This document shows positions 52,973 to 62,097 of a DNA stretch of 64,000 nt, piece after piece; the first letter of the stretch is position 1, and each line of letters begins with the position of its first letter. Made by a program: the position numbers and the translations under genes. A model generated the notes under the pieces. The model was not told the origin of the DNA. It made no database searches and was given only the letters and a program-made list of their open reading frames with translations. The DNA is from Sulfotelmatobacter sp963788225 (GTDB lineage: Bacteria; Acidobacteriota; Terriglobia; Terriglobales; Acidobacteriaceae), in NCBI GenBank assembly GCA_963788225.1, contig CAWBGI010000001.1, positions 868,001-932,000 of the forward strand. Direction: 5' to 3'.

Positions 52973-54232
52973 ATGGCTGTGACACACACTTTTGCCGCCG
53001 AGCAAGAGCAATTCTTCCAACAAATAGATAGCATTATTAAAAGTCATAGTCTACGCGGCTCGGAATCCCTGTGCAGGCTGCTGCAATATCTAGCAAAACA
53101 ATCCCTCTATCAACCCCATGCGCCGCTGAAGGAATATCAGATTGCCACCGAGGTATACGGGCGGCCAGCGGACTTTGATCCACATACCGATTCAACCATC
53201 CGCGTGCAAGTTGGGCGTCTTCGGCTGAAGCTTGCGGAATACTACGCCACCGAGGGAACAACTGATCCCATCGTGGTCAAAATTCCGAAAGGCAGTTATC
53301 ACCTCACGTTCGAGGCGCAGTCTGTTCCCGGCAGGCCAGTCGATTCGGAAGCGCCGCCTCAGGGCGTGTCACAGCCGGAGATGATTGTCCCGGCACGCTG
53401 GCGGATGGCTGTGATCTTGTTAGTGGCCGGTTTGCTTGTCTCCTTGATCGCTTTGGGAAGCGTGCTCTTGACCCGCAGATCGCAGGCGGCCACAACGGCT
53501 AAGTCCGGGGTGGTCCTGGCCACCGGCCCTCTGGCGGTATTTTGGCGACCCTTTACCTCCGGAGCCGAAAGACCTTGGGTGATCTTCAGCAATGCCGCCT
53601 TTGTCGGAAGGCCGGAGACCGGCATGCGTTACTACAATGCGCCTCGGGATTCGAAAAGCACGGTTTACGACCATTACACGGGCGTGGGCGAGGTGTTAGC
53701 CATCCACGCTCTCGATGAAGCGTTCGGCGGGTTGGGACAGAAAATCCGGGTGAAACGCGGGAGTTTGTTCTCCCTCGACGACGTAAAGAATAACAACCTG
53801 ATATTTGTCGGATCTCCCTCTGAGAATCTCTCGCTGCTCGACATCCCTAACACCCAGGAATTTGTTTTTCAGCGCGTGGCTTCGGGGCCGCGCCGGGGCG
53901 ATCTTTCGATCGTCAACAAAAATCCACTGCCGGGTGAGGCCAGCACCTACCTCGCCAGCCCTTCTGGTGCTCCGCTGACGGAAGATTACTCGGTCATCGG
54001 ATTGGTGCCGGGAATGGGATCAGGGCGGTACGTGATGATTCTGGCAGGAACGACCACTTTCGGAACGCAAGGCGGAGTGGAATTTGCTTGCCGTCCGGAG
54101 ACGGTGGAGAAATTGCTGCATGAGATCCCCGGTTCGGGCTCCGAGATTAGGCCTTTCGAGGCGCTGGTGCGAGTCAAGATCGCTCGCGGTGTTCCGGTGG
54201 AAAGCGAGTTGGTCAGCGTGCGCCCGCGCTGA
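52973..54232 (+). CDS. Membrane-anchored winged-helix-like regulator
   Basis: 419 residues. Residues ~10-115 match a conserved N-terminal region seen in acidobacterial and rhizobial proteins (LKEYQIATEVYGRPADFDPHTDSTIRVQVGRLRLKLAEYY, across 52-91; then KIPKGSYHLTF), usually called winged-helix or OmpR-like. One membrane helix at ~144-167 follows. The C-terminal ~240 residues, expected in the periplasm, form an alpha/beta domain without a family I know. The layout resembles ToxR/CadC-type one-component regulators. Divergent from the TonB receptor, it is the likely controller of the starch locus. DNA binding is inferred. Confidence 0.72.
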   Translation: MAVTHTFAAEQEQFFQQIDSIIKSHSLRGSESLCRLLQYLAKQSLYQPHAPLKEYQIATEVYGRPADFDPHTDSTIRVQVGRLRLKLAEYYATEGTTDPIVVKIPKGSYHLTFEAQSVPGRPVDSEAPPQGVSQPEMIVPARWRMAVILLVAGLLVSLIALGSVLLTRRSQAATTAKSGVVLATGPLAVFWRPFTSGAERPWVIFSNAAFVGRPETGMRYYNAPRDSKSTVYDHYTGVGEVLAIHALDEAFGGLGQKIRVKRGSLFSLDDVKNNNLIFVGSPSENLSLLDIPNTQEFVFQRVASGPRRGDLSIVNKNPLPGEASTYLASPSGAPLTEDYSVIGLVPGMGSGRYVMILAGTTTFGTQGGVEFACRPETVEKLLHEIPGSGSEIRPFEALVRVKIARGVPVESELVSVRPR

Positions 54233-54248
54233 ATTTTTCCAGTTAACC

Positions 54249-55613
54249 TCACCTGCTGCCAGTGACAGGAAGTATATTCCGGGCGGGTTGTTTGTGCGTC
54301 TCGTGGACTTTTTCTTCTGCCGGATCCACGACTCTCTGCATGAGTAGGGCCGCGATGAGCATGAAGCAACCGCCGGCCACGACGGCGGTCAAGCGATTGT
54401 TGCGCAGCATGTGGTTCATCACCCATCCGAAGAAAAGTGACGCGATGATTTCGGGCGTCACAATAAAGAAGTTGAAGATGCCCATATACACGCCAGTCTT
54501 TTCCTTGGGCAGCGATCCCGCCAGCACCGAGTAAGGCATGGAAAGCGTGCTGGCCCACGCGATGCCGACACCCACCATGGTCAACAGCAAAACGTATTGG
54601 TTGTGAATGAAGGCGACCGAAATCAGCCCGATCCCGCCGGCGATGAGACAGAGGCTGTGCGTGTGCTTGCGTCCGATGGCGCGCGCCATCGCCGGAAGAA
54701 AGAACGCGAAGGCAAAACAAACAGCCGAGTACAGGCCAAAGCAGAGGCCACTCCACTCAACCCCTGCCGAATAGAGAGGCGAAGTGGTCTCAGGCGCGCC
54801 GAAAACGTTGCGTGCGACCGCCACCGGAAAATAGAGCCACATGCAAAAAAGTCCAAGCCAGGTGAGGATCTGCACCGGAGCAAGCTGGCGCATGGTCTTT
54901 GGCATTCGGGCAATGGAGTCGAGAATTTCGCCTGCATTGGTTGCCAAACTGCGCCTCTCCGCCTTCATGCGACGGAAAGCATCCATGTCTTCCGGGGGAT
55001 ATTCTTTGGTGGTGACGATCGTCCACAGAACCGCCCCAAGGAATACCGCTGCGCCCATGTAGAACGAGAGGCGAACCGTCAGCGGAATCGCGTGTCCCGC
55101 CGCTCCCGCTCCAAGGTGAAACCAATTGGTGAGCATCCAAGGCAGAGCCGAGGCGACCACGGCACCCAGACCAATGAACAGGCTTTGCATGGCGAAGCCG
55201 CCGGTTCTCTGCTGCTCCGGCAGCAGATCGGCGACGAAGGCGCGAAAAGGCTCCATGCTGATGTTGATCGAAGCATCCAGAATCCAGAGAAGTCCGGCGG
55301 CCATCCAGAGAACCGGGGACCGCGGCATCATGATCAGCGCGAAGGAACTCAGAATGGCGCCCGTTAGGAAGTATGGCCGGCGGCGTCCCAGGCGGCCCCA
55401 GGTGTGGTCGCTGGCATGTCCGATGATGGGCTGGACGAGGAGTCCGGTAAGCGGAGCAGCGAGCCACAGGATAGGAATCTGGTCGGCGCGGGCGCCAAGG
55501 TATTCGTAGATGGCGCTCATGTTGGCCATCTGGAGTCCCCAGCCGAATTGAATGCCGAAGAAACCAAAACTCATGTTCCAGATCTGCCAGAAGGATTTGG
55601 TTGGCTTTTCCAT
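54249..55613 (-). CDS. MFS sugar transporter (maltose/GPH-SLC45-like)
   Basis: 454 residues from the ATG at 55613 (AGGA 5 bp upstream). About twelve membrane helices. The start FWQIWNMSFGFFGIQFGWGLQMANMSAIYEYLG and the loop GHASDHTWGRLGRRRPYFLTGA are typical of the MFS group with sucrose/maltose transporters of Caulobacter-type mal loci. A second loop RAIGRKHTHSLCL follows helix 8. It should import maltose or short maltodextrins across the inner membrane. It starts 32 bp after malQ and is co-transcribed with it. Confidence 0.87.
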   Translation of the reverse strand: MEKPTKSFWQIWNMSFGFFGIQFGWGLQMANMSAIYEYLGARADQIPILWLAAPLTGLLVQPIIGHASDHTWGRLGRRRPYFLTGAILSSFALIMMPRSPVLWMAAGLLWILDASINISMEPFRAFVADLLPEQQRTGGFAMQSLFIGLGAVVASALPWMLTNWFHLGAGAAGHAIPLTVRLSFYMGAAVFLGAVLWTIVTTKEYPPEDMDAFRRMKAERRSLATNAGEILDSIARMPKTMRQLAPVQILTWLGLFCMWLYFPVAVARNVFGAPETTSPLYSAGVEWSGLCFGLYSAVCFAFAFFLPAMARAIGRKHTHSLCLIAGGIGLISVAFIHNQYVLLLTMVGVGIAWASTLSMPYSVLAGSLPKEKTGVYMGIFNFFIVTPEIIASLFFGWVMNHMLRNNRLTAVVAGGCFMLIAALLMQRVVDPAEEKVHETHKQPARNILPVTGSR

Positions 55614-55645
55614 GTTTGTCCTGAAAGGTGTGCCCTTAAAGCGCC

Positions 55646-57169
55646 TCAACGGTCGTAGAGAGTCACCATTTCTTTTAACTTGCTCGCAATCTCAGCGGTT
55701 GCGGCGCCAGGTTTCATGCGCCATTTCCAGTTGCCGCTCGATGTGCCGGGAAGGTTCATGCGCGCTTCGCTGCCCAGGCCCAGGAGGTCCTGCATGGGCG
55801 CAATGGCCGTGTTCGCAACCGACGACAGGATGCCGCGGACCAGCACCCAGTGAATGGGGTCATCCTTGAAACCGAGATACGCGCGCGCGTGCGCGTGCTC
55901 CTTGGCGACGTCCCCAACCGAGCGCGTGCTGTCGCTGATCCCACTGCTGTTCCACCAACCGGCGACGGTATCGTTGTCGTGCGTGCCAGTATAGGCGACA
56001 AGGTCGCGAACGTAATTGTGCGGTTTGAATGTCGGCGCCTGCGGATCATTGCCAAAGGCAAACTGCAAAATGGCCATGCCAGGGAATCCGAACTCATGGC
56101 GAATGTCTTCAACTTCAGGAGTGATGACTCCGAGATTCTCCGCGATGATCGGAAGATCGCCGAGTTCTTTGCGCAGTACAGAGAACAGTTCCCGGCCGGG
56201 ACCTTTTACCCAGCAGCCGTTGACCGCGGTGGTCTCCAGGCCGGGCACTTCCCAGTAGGCTTCGAAACCGCGAAAGTGATCGATGCGAACCACGTCGTAG
56301 AGGCGAAGGGCGGAGCGCAGCCGTTCGACCCACCACTGATAGCCGGTCTGTTTGAGCAGCGGCCAGTTGTAAATCGGATTGCCCCAGCACTGTCCGGTGG
56401 CACTAAAGTAGTCGGGCGGCACACCGGCAATTTTCAGCGGTCTGCCGCCTTCATCCAGCAAAAAGAACTGGCGATTCGACCAGACGTCGGCGCTGTCGTG
56501 CGCAACGTAGATCGGGACATCGCCGATGATGCGAATGTTGCGCTGTTTTCCGTAGTCACGGAGTTCCTGCCATTGCCGGGAAAATTTGTACTGCAGGAAT
56601 TTCTGGGAATCGATTGCGGACGCCAATCTTTCCGACCAGAGCTTGATTGCTTCGTTCTCGCGCCCGGCGATGTCGGCAGGCCACCTGGTCCACGCGACCA
56701 GGTTGTGAACCTCCTTCACGGCCATGAACAGCGCGAAATCATCGAGCCAGGTTGCGTTGGCTTGGCAGAATCCTTCAAACCGGCGGTGATCCTCGGCGGA
56801 GGCGCCGGCGAAAAAATTGGTCGCAGCCCTTTGCAGCAGAGGCATCTTGAACCCAATGACAGCTCCGTAATCGACGCTTTCAACCGGAAATACCGGACTG
56901 CTGCGCAATTCATTCCTGCCCAGAAGTCCCTCATCGGCGAGACGATCCAGGCTGATCAGGAGCGGGTTTCCCGCACTGGCGGAAAAACATTGAAAGGGTG
57001 AGTCCGCATAGCCCGTCGGATTCAGAGGAAGGACCTGCCAGAATTTCTGACCCGCGGAGTGCAAGAACTCCACAAAGCGATAGGCCTCGGGGCCGAAATC
57101 GCCGATGCCATGGGGCCCGGGGAGACTCGTCGGATGAAGCAGAATCCCACTGGCACGGGGAAAATTCAT
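55646..57169 (-). CDS. malQ: 4-alpha-glucanotransferase (amylomaltase)
   Basis: 507 residues, full length for bacterial GH77 enzymes. Family motifs: RASGILLHPTSLPGPHGIGDFG at the N-terminus (6-27), PLNPTGYADSPFQCFSA, nucleophile Asp in VRIDHFRGFEAYW, acid/base Glu in IIAENLGVITPEV, and YTGTHDNDTVAGW. It transfers 4-alpha-glucan segments between maltodextrins in the cytoplasm and releases glucose. No signal peptide. First gene of the malQ-transporter pair. Confidence 0.95.
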   Translation of the reverse strand: MNFPRASGILLHPTSLPGPHGIGDFGPEAYRFVEFLHSAGQKFWQVLPLNPTGYADSPFQCFSASAGNPLLISLDRLADEGLLGRNELRSSPVFPVESVDYGAVIGFKMPLLQRAATNFFAGASAEDHRRFEGFCQANATWLDDFALFMAVKEVHNLVAWTRWPADIAGRENEAIKLWSERLASAIDSQKFLQYKFSRQWQELRDYGKQRNIRIIGDVPIYVAHDSADVWSNRQFFLLDEGGRPLKIAGVPPDYFSATGQCWGNPIYNWPLLKQTGYQWWVERLRSALRLYDVVRIDHFRGFEAYWEVPGLETTAVNGCWVKGPGRELFSVLRKELGDLPIIAENLGVITPEVEDIRHEFGFPGMAILQFAFGNDPQAPTFKPHNYVRDLVAYTGTHDNDTVAGWWNSSGISDSTRSVGDVAKEHAHARAYLGFKDDPIHWVLVRGILSSVANTAIAPMQDLLGLGSEARMNLPGTSSGNWKWRMKPGAATAEIASKLKEMVTLYDR

Positions 57170-57245
57170 GGGAGAACCATAAACAGTTGTCGCATGACGC
57201 GCAAGGGAAGAGCGGAGGTTCTGAGCGAAATCGATTTATCGCCAC

Positions 57246-57440
57246 CTATTTGAAAAACAATCGGAACACAAGGAACCCGAAAGCCAATCCGCATGCGATC
57301 AACAGGAGCCCGCCACCGACGGATACAGCGCGTTCGAAACCTGCGGCTCGCTCACCCTTCAGCAATATGCTCTTCCCTCGCAAGCCGTAGAACACGCACA
57401 TGAATCCGAGGGGAATCGCAAGGATCGGGAACAATTTCAT
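57246..57440 (-). CDS. Small two-helix membrane protein, unknown function
   Basis: 64 residues from the ATG at 57440, with two hydrophobic segments (FPILAIPLGFMCVFYGL and GGGLLLIACGLAFGFLVFRLFF) joined by a basic loop. The frame is open 17 codons further upstream. No ribosome site of note. I recognise no family; it is convergent with nothing and lies between malQ and the cytochrome gene. Confidence 0.5.
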   Translation of the reverse strand: MKLFPILAIPLGFMCVFYGLRGKSILLKGERAAGFERAVSVGGGLLLIACGLAFGFLVFRLFFK

Positions 57441-57476
57441 GCGTAATACATAGGCCTTTTGTATCACAATGAATAA

Positions 57477-58634
57477 ATGCAGGCCCTCCAACTGTTGTCC
57501 GCATTCGCAATCTGCCTCGCAGCATCTGCGTCTTTAGCTCAAACTTCTGCTCCCGCCAGCATGTCCATGCCGACCGCATCACGGGTTCAATCGCCTGGCT
57601 GGTGGCCCACCAAAGGGGACGCCAAACGAGATAGTTACGTGGGCACGGCAGCGTGCGCGAGATGTCATGCCTCCAAGGCTGCGACCCAGCAAAAACACGC
57701 AATGGCCCGCGCCGCCGTTCACGCCCCTGACGCAGAGATACTTCACCAGCATGACCATCTCTCTTTTCGCCTTGGTCCCTACCGGGAGGAGATCATAACC
57801 AAAGGCGGGAAAAGCGTTCTAACGGTCACGGGTGGCGATAGCGCGGCACGCTTCTCTGCCGACCTGCTTTGGGCATTTGGCGTCGGCCACCTGGGCCAAA
57901 CTTATGTCTACGAGAAAACCGGCAGCTACTACGAAAGCCATCTAACGTTTTTTGCCTCTTCGCAGGATCTGAATATCACTCCGGGGCAATCTCTTGCCAC
58001 GCCCCGCAGCCTGGAAGAGGCCGCTGGACGCCGCATGCCGCCGGCGGAGAGTCGCGCATGTTTTGCCTGTCACACAACCGCTTCCGTGACCAACAACCAA
58101 TTGGATCTAAATGGCGCAGTGCCGGGCGTCACCTGCGAAGCCTGCCACGGACCGGGCGCAAGTCATGTAGCCGCCATGAACATGGGAGAGCAGGAGCAGG
58201 GCGCGCACTTGATCATGAATCCCAGTCGCCTTGATCCGGTCGCGTCCGTGGATTTCTGCGGTGCGTGCCACCGCACTTGGGAAGACGTTGTGACGAACAT
58301 TGGTCTTGGCGCTTTGAACCTCCGCTTTGCGCCTTACCGCCTGGAAAATAGCAAGTGCTGGAGCAAGCCGGATGCTCGCCTCACCTGCGTTGCCTGCCAC
58401 GATCCCCATCAGCCTCTGGAGCACGATGCAGCAGCCTACGATTCCCGCTGTCTGCAATGTCACGTCAATGGGCCAGGAGCAAAAACAACCGCCGATCACC
58501 GAGACTCTGATCACCCAGGCGCGGCCTGCCCGGTAAACACGAAGAACTGTACCACCTGCCACATGCCTAAAGTCGAGTCTTCCATCCAGCACTCGACCTT
58601 TACCGACCACTGGATCAGCAAACCCCTCAGATGA
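57477..58634 (+). CDS. Periplasmic heptaheme c-type cytochrome
   Basis: 385 residues with a signal peptide (LLSAFAICLAASASLAQ). Seven heme-binding CxxCH motifs are visible in order: CARCH, CFACH, CEACH, CGACH, CVACH, CLQCH and CTTCH. The spacing and the text CEACHGPGASH and CHDPHQP are typical of the cytochrome c554-like multiheme family. It should carry electrons in the periplasm. A molybdenum hydroxylase is encoded convergently next to it, with a 22-bp gap, so a functional link is possible but not shown. Confidence 0.9.
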   Translation: MQALQLLSAFAICLAASASLAQTSAPASMSMPTASRVQSPGWWPTKGDAKRDSYVGTAACARCHASKAATQQKHAMARAAVHAPDAEILHQHDHLSFRLGPYREEIITKGGKSVLTVTGGDSAARFSADLLWAFGVGHLGQTYVYEKTGSYYESHLTFFASSQDLNITPGQSLATPRSLEEAAGRRMPPAESRACFACHTTASVTNNQLDLNGAVPGVTCEACHGPGASHVAAMNMGEQEQGAHLIMNPSRLDPVASVDFCGACHRTWEDVVTNIGLGALNLRFAPYRLENSKCWSKPDARLTCVACHDPHQPLEHDAAAYDSRCLQCHVNGPGAKTTADHRDSDHPGAACPVNTKNCTTCHMPKVESSIQHSTFTDHWISKPLR

Positions 58635-58656
58635 CGGCAGAGCGCGCGAGCATCCC

Positions 58657-60957
58657 TCATCCGCGCGAAGAAAGCGCCGCTTTCACGCGATCGGGAGTGA
58701 ATGGCACTTCCCGGAGCCGCGCGCCTGTCGCATCGAATATCGCGTTACCGATCGCCGCGGCAACCAGTGTGATTGCCGTTTCTCCCGCGCCAGTCGCATT
58801 GGCTTCCGGGCGGTCGAGAAGAACGGTCTCGATGACCGGCACCTCGATGCCAAGCGGTAGCGTGTTGTAACTTTGCCAATCGACCGAAGTTACCTTGCGC
58901 TCATCCCATGTGATTTCCTCGCCGAGCGCCCGGCTCGTTCCTTGCAACACTCCGCCCTCAATCTGATTGCGCAAACCGTCAGGATTGGAAATTGGTCCAC
59001 AACCTTGCGCGACCACAAACCGCTTGGCCTGCACCCGGCCGCTTCCCTGGTCCACTTCCACTTCAGCGACGAGCGCGGCGTATCCGTTGTCGCCCTCATA
59101 CACCACGCAGGCGATACCGCGTCCGGTGACAGTGCCGGTGTGCGCAATGCCGCGTTTGGGTGAAGGGCGCGTGTCCCAGTTCGCTGTCTTGGCCGCCGCT
59201 TTCACCACGTCAATGAGACGCGCCTCCCTGAGATACTGCAACCGGTAAGCAACCGGGTCAGCCTTGACGTACGCACTGATTTCGTCCATAAAGCATTCGT
59301 GCGCGAACGTGTTTTGCAAGCGCAATGGCGATCGCAGCGGTCCGGTAAAGAAAGGCGACTTTACCTCACGCGCCAGCACACGTTCACTACGAATCGAACC
59401 AGTTCCTCCGCATTTGCCCCCGATGCATCCCGCCAGATAGGGCGGGACCGCATTGTAGCGGTCGCGCAGCTCCCCGGCGGGCTCAACCGCCGCCCGCGGA
59501 GTAACGGTCTCAGGATCAAAGCCGGCAAGCATGCCGGTGATTACATTTCCAGGATTTCTATACCCTGGTCTCCCGCCGAGCGATACCGACCATGTTTCAC
59601 AGTCCCAAACGTTAATTGTGCCGCTCGCATCCAGCCCCGCCTGCTGCTCGATCACGCATGCGGAGCCATAGTTCTCGGAAATGAATTCGTCCTGTCGCGT
59701 AAGTTGCACCCGAACTGGTCTGCGCACCGCCTGCGACAACAACGCCGCATCGAACGAGACGGCGTCTGCAGCATTCAATCCGTAACAGCCGGAGCCGCGA
59801 ACAAAGATCACGCGCACGCTTTCGAGCGGCAACCCCGTAAGCGCGGACACGCCGTGCTGCGTCGGGTACACCGACTGTGTTGCCGACCAGACCGTTGCAT
59901 GATGGGCCTGCACATCTGCCACCGCGCAGGATGAACCAATCGAACCGTGCGCCTGATAGGGATGAGAGTACGTCGCTTTCAAAACCTGCGAAGCCGACTT
60001 GAGCTTTTCATCCGTGTCTTTGGAGTTGATGAGCATGGCGTCGCTGGACGGCTGCTTCCGCAAGTAGTCGTAGAAGCCGTCTTGCGTCGGCAGACCCGGG
60101 CCTGGCTTCCACGTGACCTTCAGATCCTTCGCCGCCTGTGCCGCCTGCCACTGTTTTTCGGCCACCACACCGATAAAATTATTTCGCACGACTACTTTAA
60201 TGAGCCCGGAAACGTGCTGCACCGATTTCTCGTCCACTTGCGTAACCGTTGCTCCCGTCTCCGGCGGCCGCACGACGCGACCGTGGGCCATTCCCGGCAG
60301 ATGCACGTTGTGAACGAATTCGAACGTGCCGGTCATAAGCGCGACCCTGTCCATTGACGGAACCGGTTTCCCGAGCACGCTCCACTCGCTCGGTGATCTG
60401 CGCTTGGCTGTCGAACTCACAGTCCGGTCGAAGTGTTTTCCCCCAATCAGCTCGCCATAGCTGACCCGGCGTCCGCTCTTCGCGCTGACAATACCGTTTT
60501 CAACCGTAAGCTCCTCCGCGGGCACACCCAGTCTGTGCGCTGCCATGCCGACTAGAGTTTCACGCGCTGTGGCCGCGGCCTGTGCCAGATTCTTTGTGTT
60601 GAAATTGGTGGGTGTGGACTGGCTGCCTGATGTTGTCCCCTGATCCGGGGTCACCGACGTATCGCACTGAATCAGCTTCACCTTATTCAGAGCTACGCCT
60701 AGTTCTTCGGCGACTAACTGAGTCTGCGCGGTGTACATGCCCTGCCCAAGATCGCACTTTCCGGTGTATGCGGTCACTGTGCCGTCGGACGCGACCACGA
60801 GCCACGAGTCCAGCTTCTCCGGATCGATGTGCGACGGATGCGTGTCGAATGGCCCCTGTGCTGTGGCGAATGGCTCCAGGGGAGATGCCATGCTGAAGCT
60901 CACTACCAGCACGCCAGACGCCCTGAGAAAGTCGCGGCGGGAAAATTCCTTTCTCAT
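58657..60957 (-). CDS. Molybdenum hydroxylase large subunit (xanthine dehydrogenase / IorB-like), Tat-exported
   Basis: 766 residues from the ATG at 60957, overlapping the small-subunit stop by 4 bp. A Tat signal (SRRDFLRASG) leads. Molybdopterin-binding signatures of the family are present: KCDLGQGMYTAQTQLVAEELG, TTSGSQST, GSCAVADVQ, FVRGSGCYGLNAAD, and near the end GGVLQGTSRALGEEITWDE and the GAGETAITLVAAAIGNAIFDATG region with catalytic Glu. No FAD subunit is encoded, as in isoquinoline oxidoreductase or periplasmic aldehyde oxidoreductases, so electrons likely pass to a cytochrome. Substrate unknown. Confidence 0.9.
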   Translation of the reverse strand: MRKEFSRRDFLRASGVLVVSFSMASPLEPFATAQGPFDTHPSHIDPEKLDSWLVVASDGTVTAYTGKCDLGQGMYTAQTQLVAEELGVALNKVKLIQCDTSVTPDQGTTSGSQSTPTNFNTKNLAQAAATARETLVGMAAHRLGVPAEELTVENGIVSAKSGRRVSYGELIGGKHFDRTVSSTAKRRSPSEWSVLGKPVPSMDRVALMTGTFEFVHNVHLPGMAHGRVVRPPETGATVTQVDEKSVQHVSGLIKVVVRNNFIGVVAEKQWQAAQAAKDLKVTWKPGPGLPTQDGFYDYLRKQPSSDAMLINSKDTDEKLKSASQVLKATYSHPYQAHGSIGSSCAVADVQAHHATVWSATQSVYPTQHGVSALTGLPLESVRVIFVRGSGCYGLNAADAVSFDAALLSQAVRRPVRVQLTRQDEFISENYGSACVIEQQAGLDASGTINVWDCETWSVSLGGRPGYRNPGNVITGMLAGFDPETVTPRAAVEPAGELRDRYNAVPPYLAGCIGGKCGGTGSIRSERVLAREVKSPFFTGPLRSPLRLQNTFAHECFMDEISAYVKADPVAYRLQYLREARLIDVVKAAAKTANWDTRPSPKRGIAHTGTVTGRGIACVVYEGDNGYAALVAEVEVDQGSGRVQAKRFVVAQGCGPISNPDGLRNQIEGGVLQGTSRALGEEITWDERKVTSVDWQSYNTLPLGIEVPVIETVLLDRPEANATGAGETAITLVAAAIGNAIFDATGARLREVPFTPDRVKAALSSRG

Positions 60958-61418
60958 ACGCGCCCCACCTGGTAGCGCCGGATTGCGTTCATCATCCGCG
61001 TGTGTGCAAAACAACGACACAACACATTCGACATTGCCTCGCGGATCTGCTGGTCTGAGGCCTTCGGATTTTCATCCAGTAGCGCCTTTGCCGTAAGGAT
61101 CACGCCACTAAGGCAGAACCCGCATTGGGCCGCCCCTTCATCGATAAACGCCTGCTGGATGGCATGCGGATGTTCCGCAGTTCCCAAACCCTCCAGCGTT
61201 GTGACCCCTTGCTGCTTGACGGCGCTGACAGGTGTAACGCAGGAGCGCACTGCCTGCCCTTCCATGATGACCGTGCAAGCTCCGCACTGCGCCAGGCCGC
61301 AACCGAACTTGGGCCCTCGCAACCGCAGTTCGTCGCTGAGTACATACAGCAGCGGAGTTTCCGGATCGACGTCCACTCTGTGAACGTTCCCATTCACCTT
61401 CAGAGAAATGCCAGACAT
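60954..61418 (-). CDS. Molybdenum hydroxylase small subunit, two 2Fe-2S clusters
   Basis: 154 residues from the ATG at 61418 (TGGAGGTGGGACG upstream). Plant-type cluster ligands: CGLAQCGAC with a fourth Cys in RSCVTPV. Second cluster: CGFC and CRC in the helical C-terminal half (NVLCRCFAH). It takes electrons from the molybdenum subunit. It has no signal of its own and would be carried out by the Tat signal of its partner. The 4-bp overlap with the large-subunit gene gives coupled translation. Confidence 0.92.
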   Translation of the reverse strand: MSGISLKVNGNVHRVDVDPETPLLYVLSDELRLRGPKFGCGLAQCGACTVIMEGQAVRSCVTPVSAVKQQGVTTLEGLGTAEHPHAIQQAFIDEGAAQCGFCLSGVILTAKALLDENPKASDQQIREAMSNVLCRCFAHTRMMNAIRRYQVGRV

Positions 61419-61636
61419 CGTCCCACCTCCAAACATCACAGATGACAAAAGCGCACAAAGGGTTCTCCCGGCTGACTGGGTATAGCGCAGTGGCGTTCAT
61501 GGCTCCCACACGGCAGAACGGAAACAACTCCAAGCACCGTGCGCGGCGCGTCGAATCTGGGTGGATGACGACGACCGCGTCGGGTACGCGTGACCTATCT
61601 TGGCCCGCACGCGCTGCTCAGTTCAATTCTCCCGGG

Positions 61637-61999
61637 CTATGGAACCCAGCGCGGTCCGTTTGGGTGACAGCCTTGGCAGTTGTTGAGCGGGAAGGCCACC
61701 TTGCCGTGGCACGCCCCGCAGTAGCGGCCTTCAATATTAGAAAACATCGAGTAGACAACGGTGCCTTTTCGCGCCGTTGGAAATATCTCGGGGTGGCAGA
61801 GTTCGCAGCCATTCCAGATGGAATGTTTTTCGTGAGAAAAGGCAATCGGATGAACCCACGAGTAGCTTGCCTGAACCGTAAAGTCTTCCCGAACTAACGG
61901 AACTTCTGGAGCACTTTGCGCGTACCAATAGTGAAGGGATTGGCTCCAATGGCGACAGTGTGTTTGCTCGTCCAGAGCCGCCTGCCTTTCGCCGGCCAA
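61637..61999 (-). CDS. Triheme cytochrome c7-like protein, probably a fragment
   Basis: Three heme sites CELCH, CGACH and CQGCH lie in the last ~65 residues, preceded by HPIAFSHEKH, as in small c7/c3-type cytochromes. The N-terminus has no signal peptide and no good start: the nearest is a TTG at 61999 without a ribosome site, and the frame stays open only ~25 codons further. An exported cytochrome needs a signal, so this is likely the remnant of a longer gene or a frame-shifted copy. It lies upstream of, and on the same strand as, the molybdenum hydroxylase genes, with a 218-bp gap in which I see nothing. Confidence 0.5.
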   Translation of the reverse strand: MAGERQAALDEQTHCRHWSQSLHYWYAQSAPEVPLVREDFTVQASYSWVHPIAFSHEKHSIWNGCELCHPEIFPTARKGTVVYSMFSNIEGRYCGACHGKVAFPLNNCQGCHPNGPRWVP

Positions 62000-62097
62000 G
62001 CCCCGAGGGACCGATCCTATGCTTGCGGCGGATCGCTGGCTAATCGCCTGTTCTCGACAACTACACGGTTAATCTTGACATAGAATATCTATCAAGT

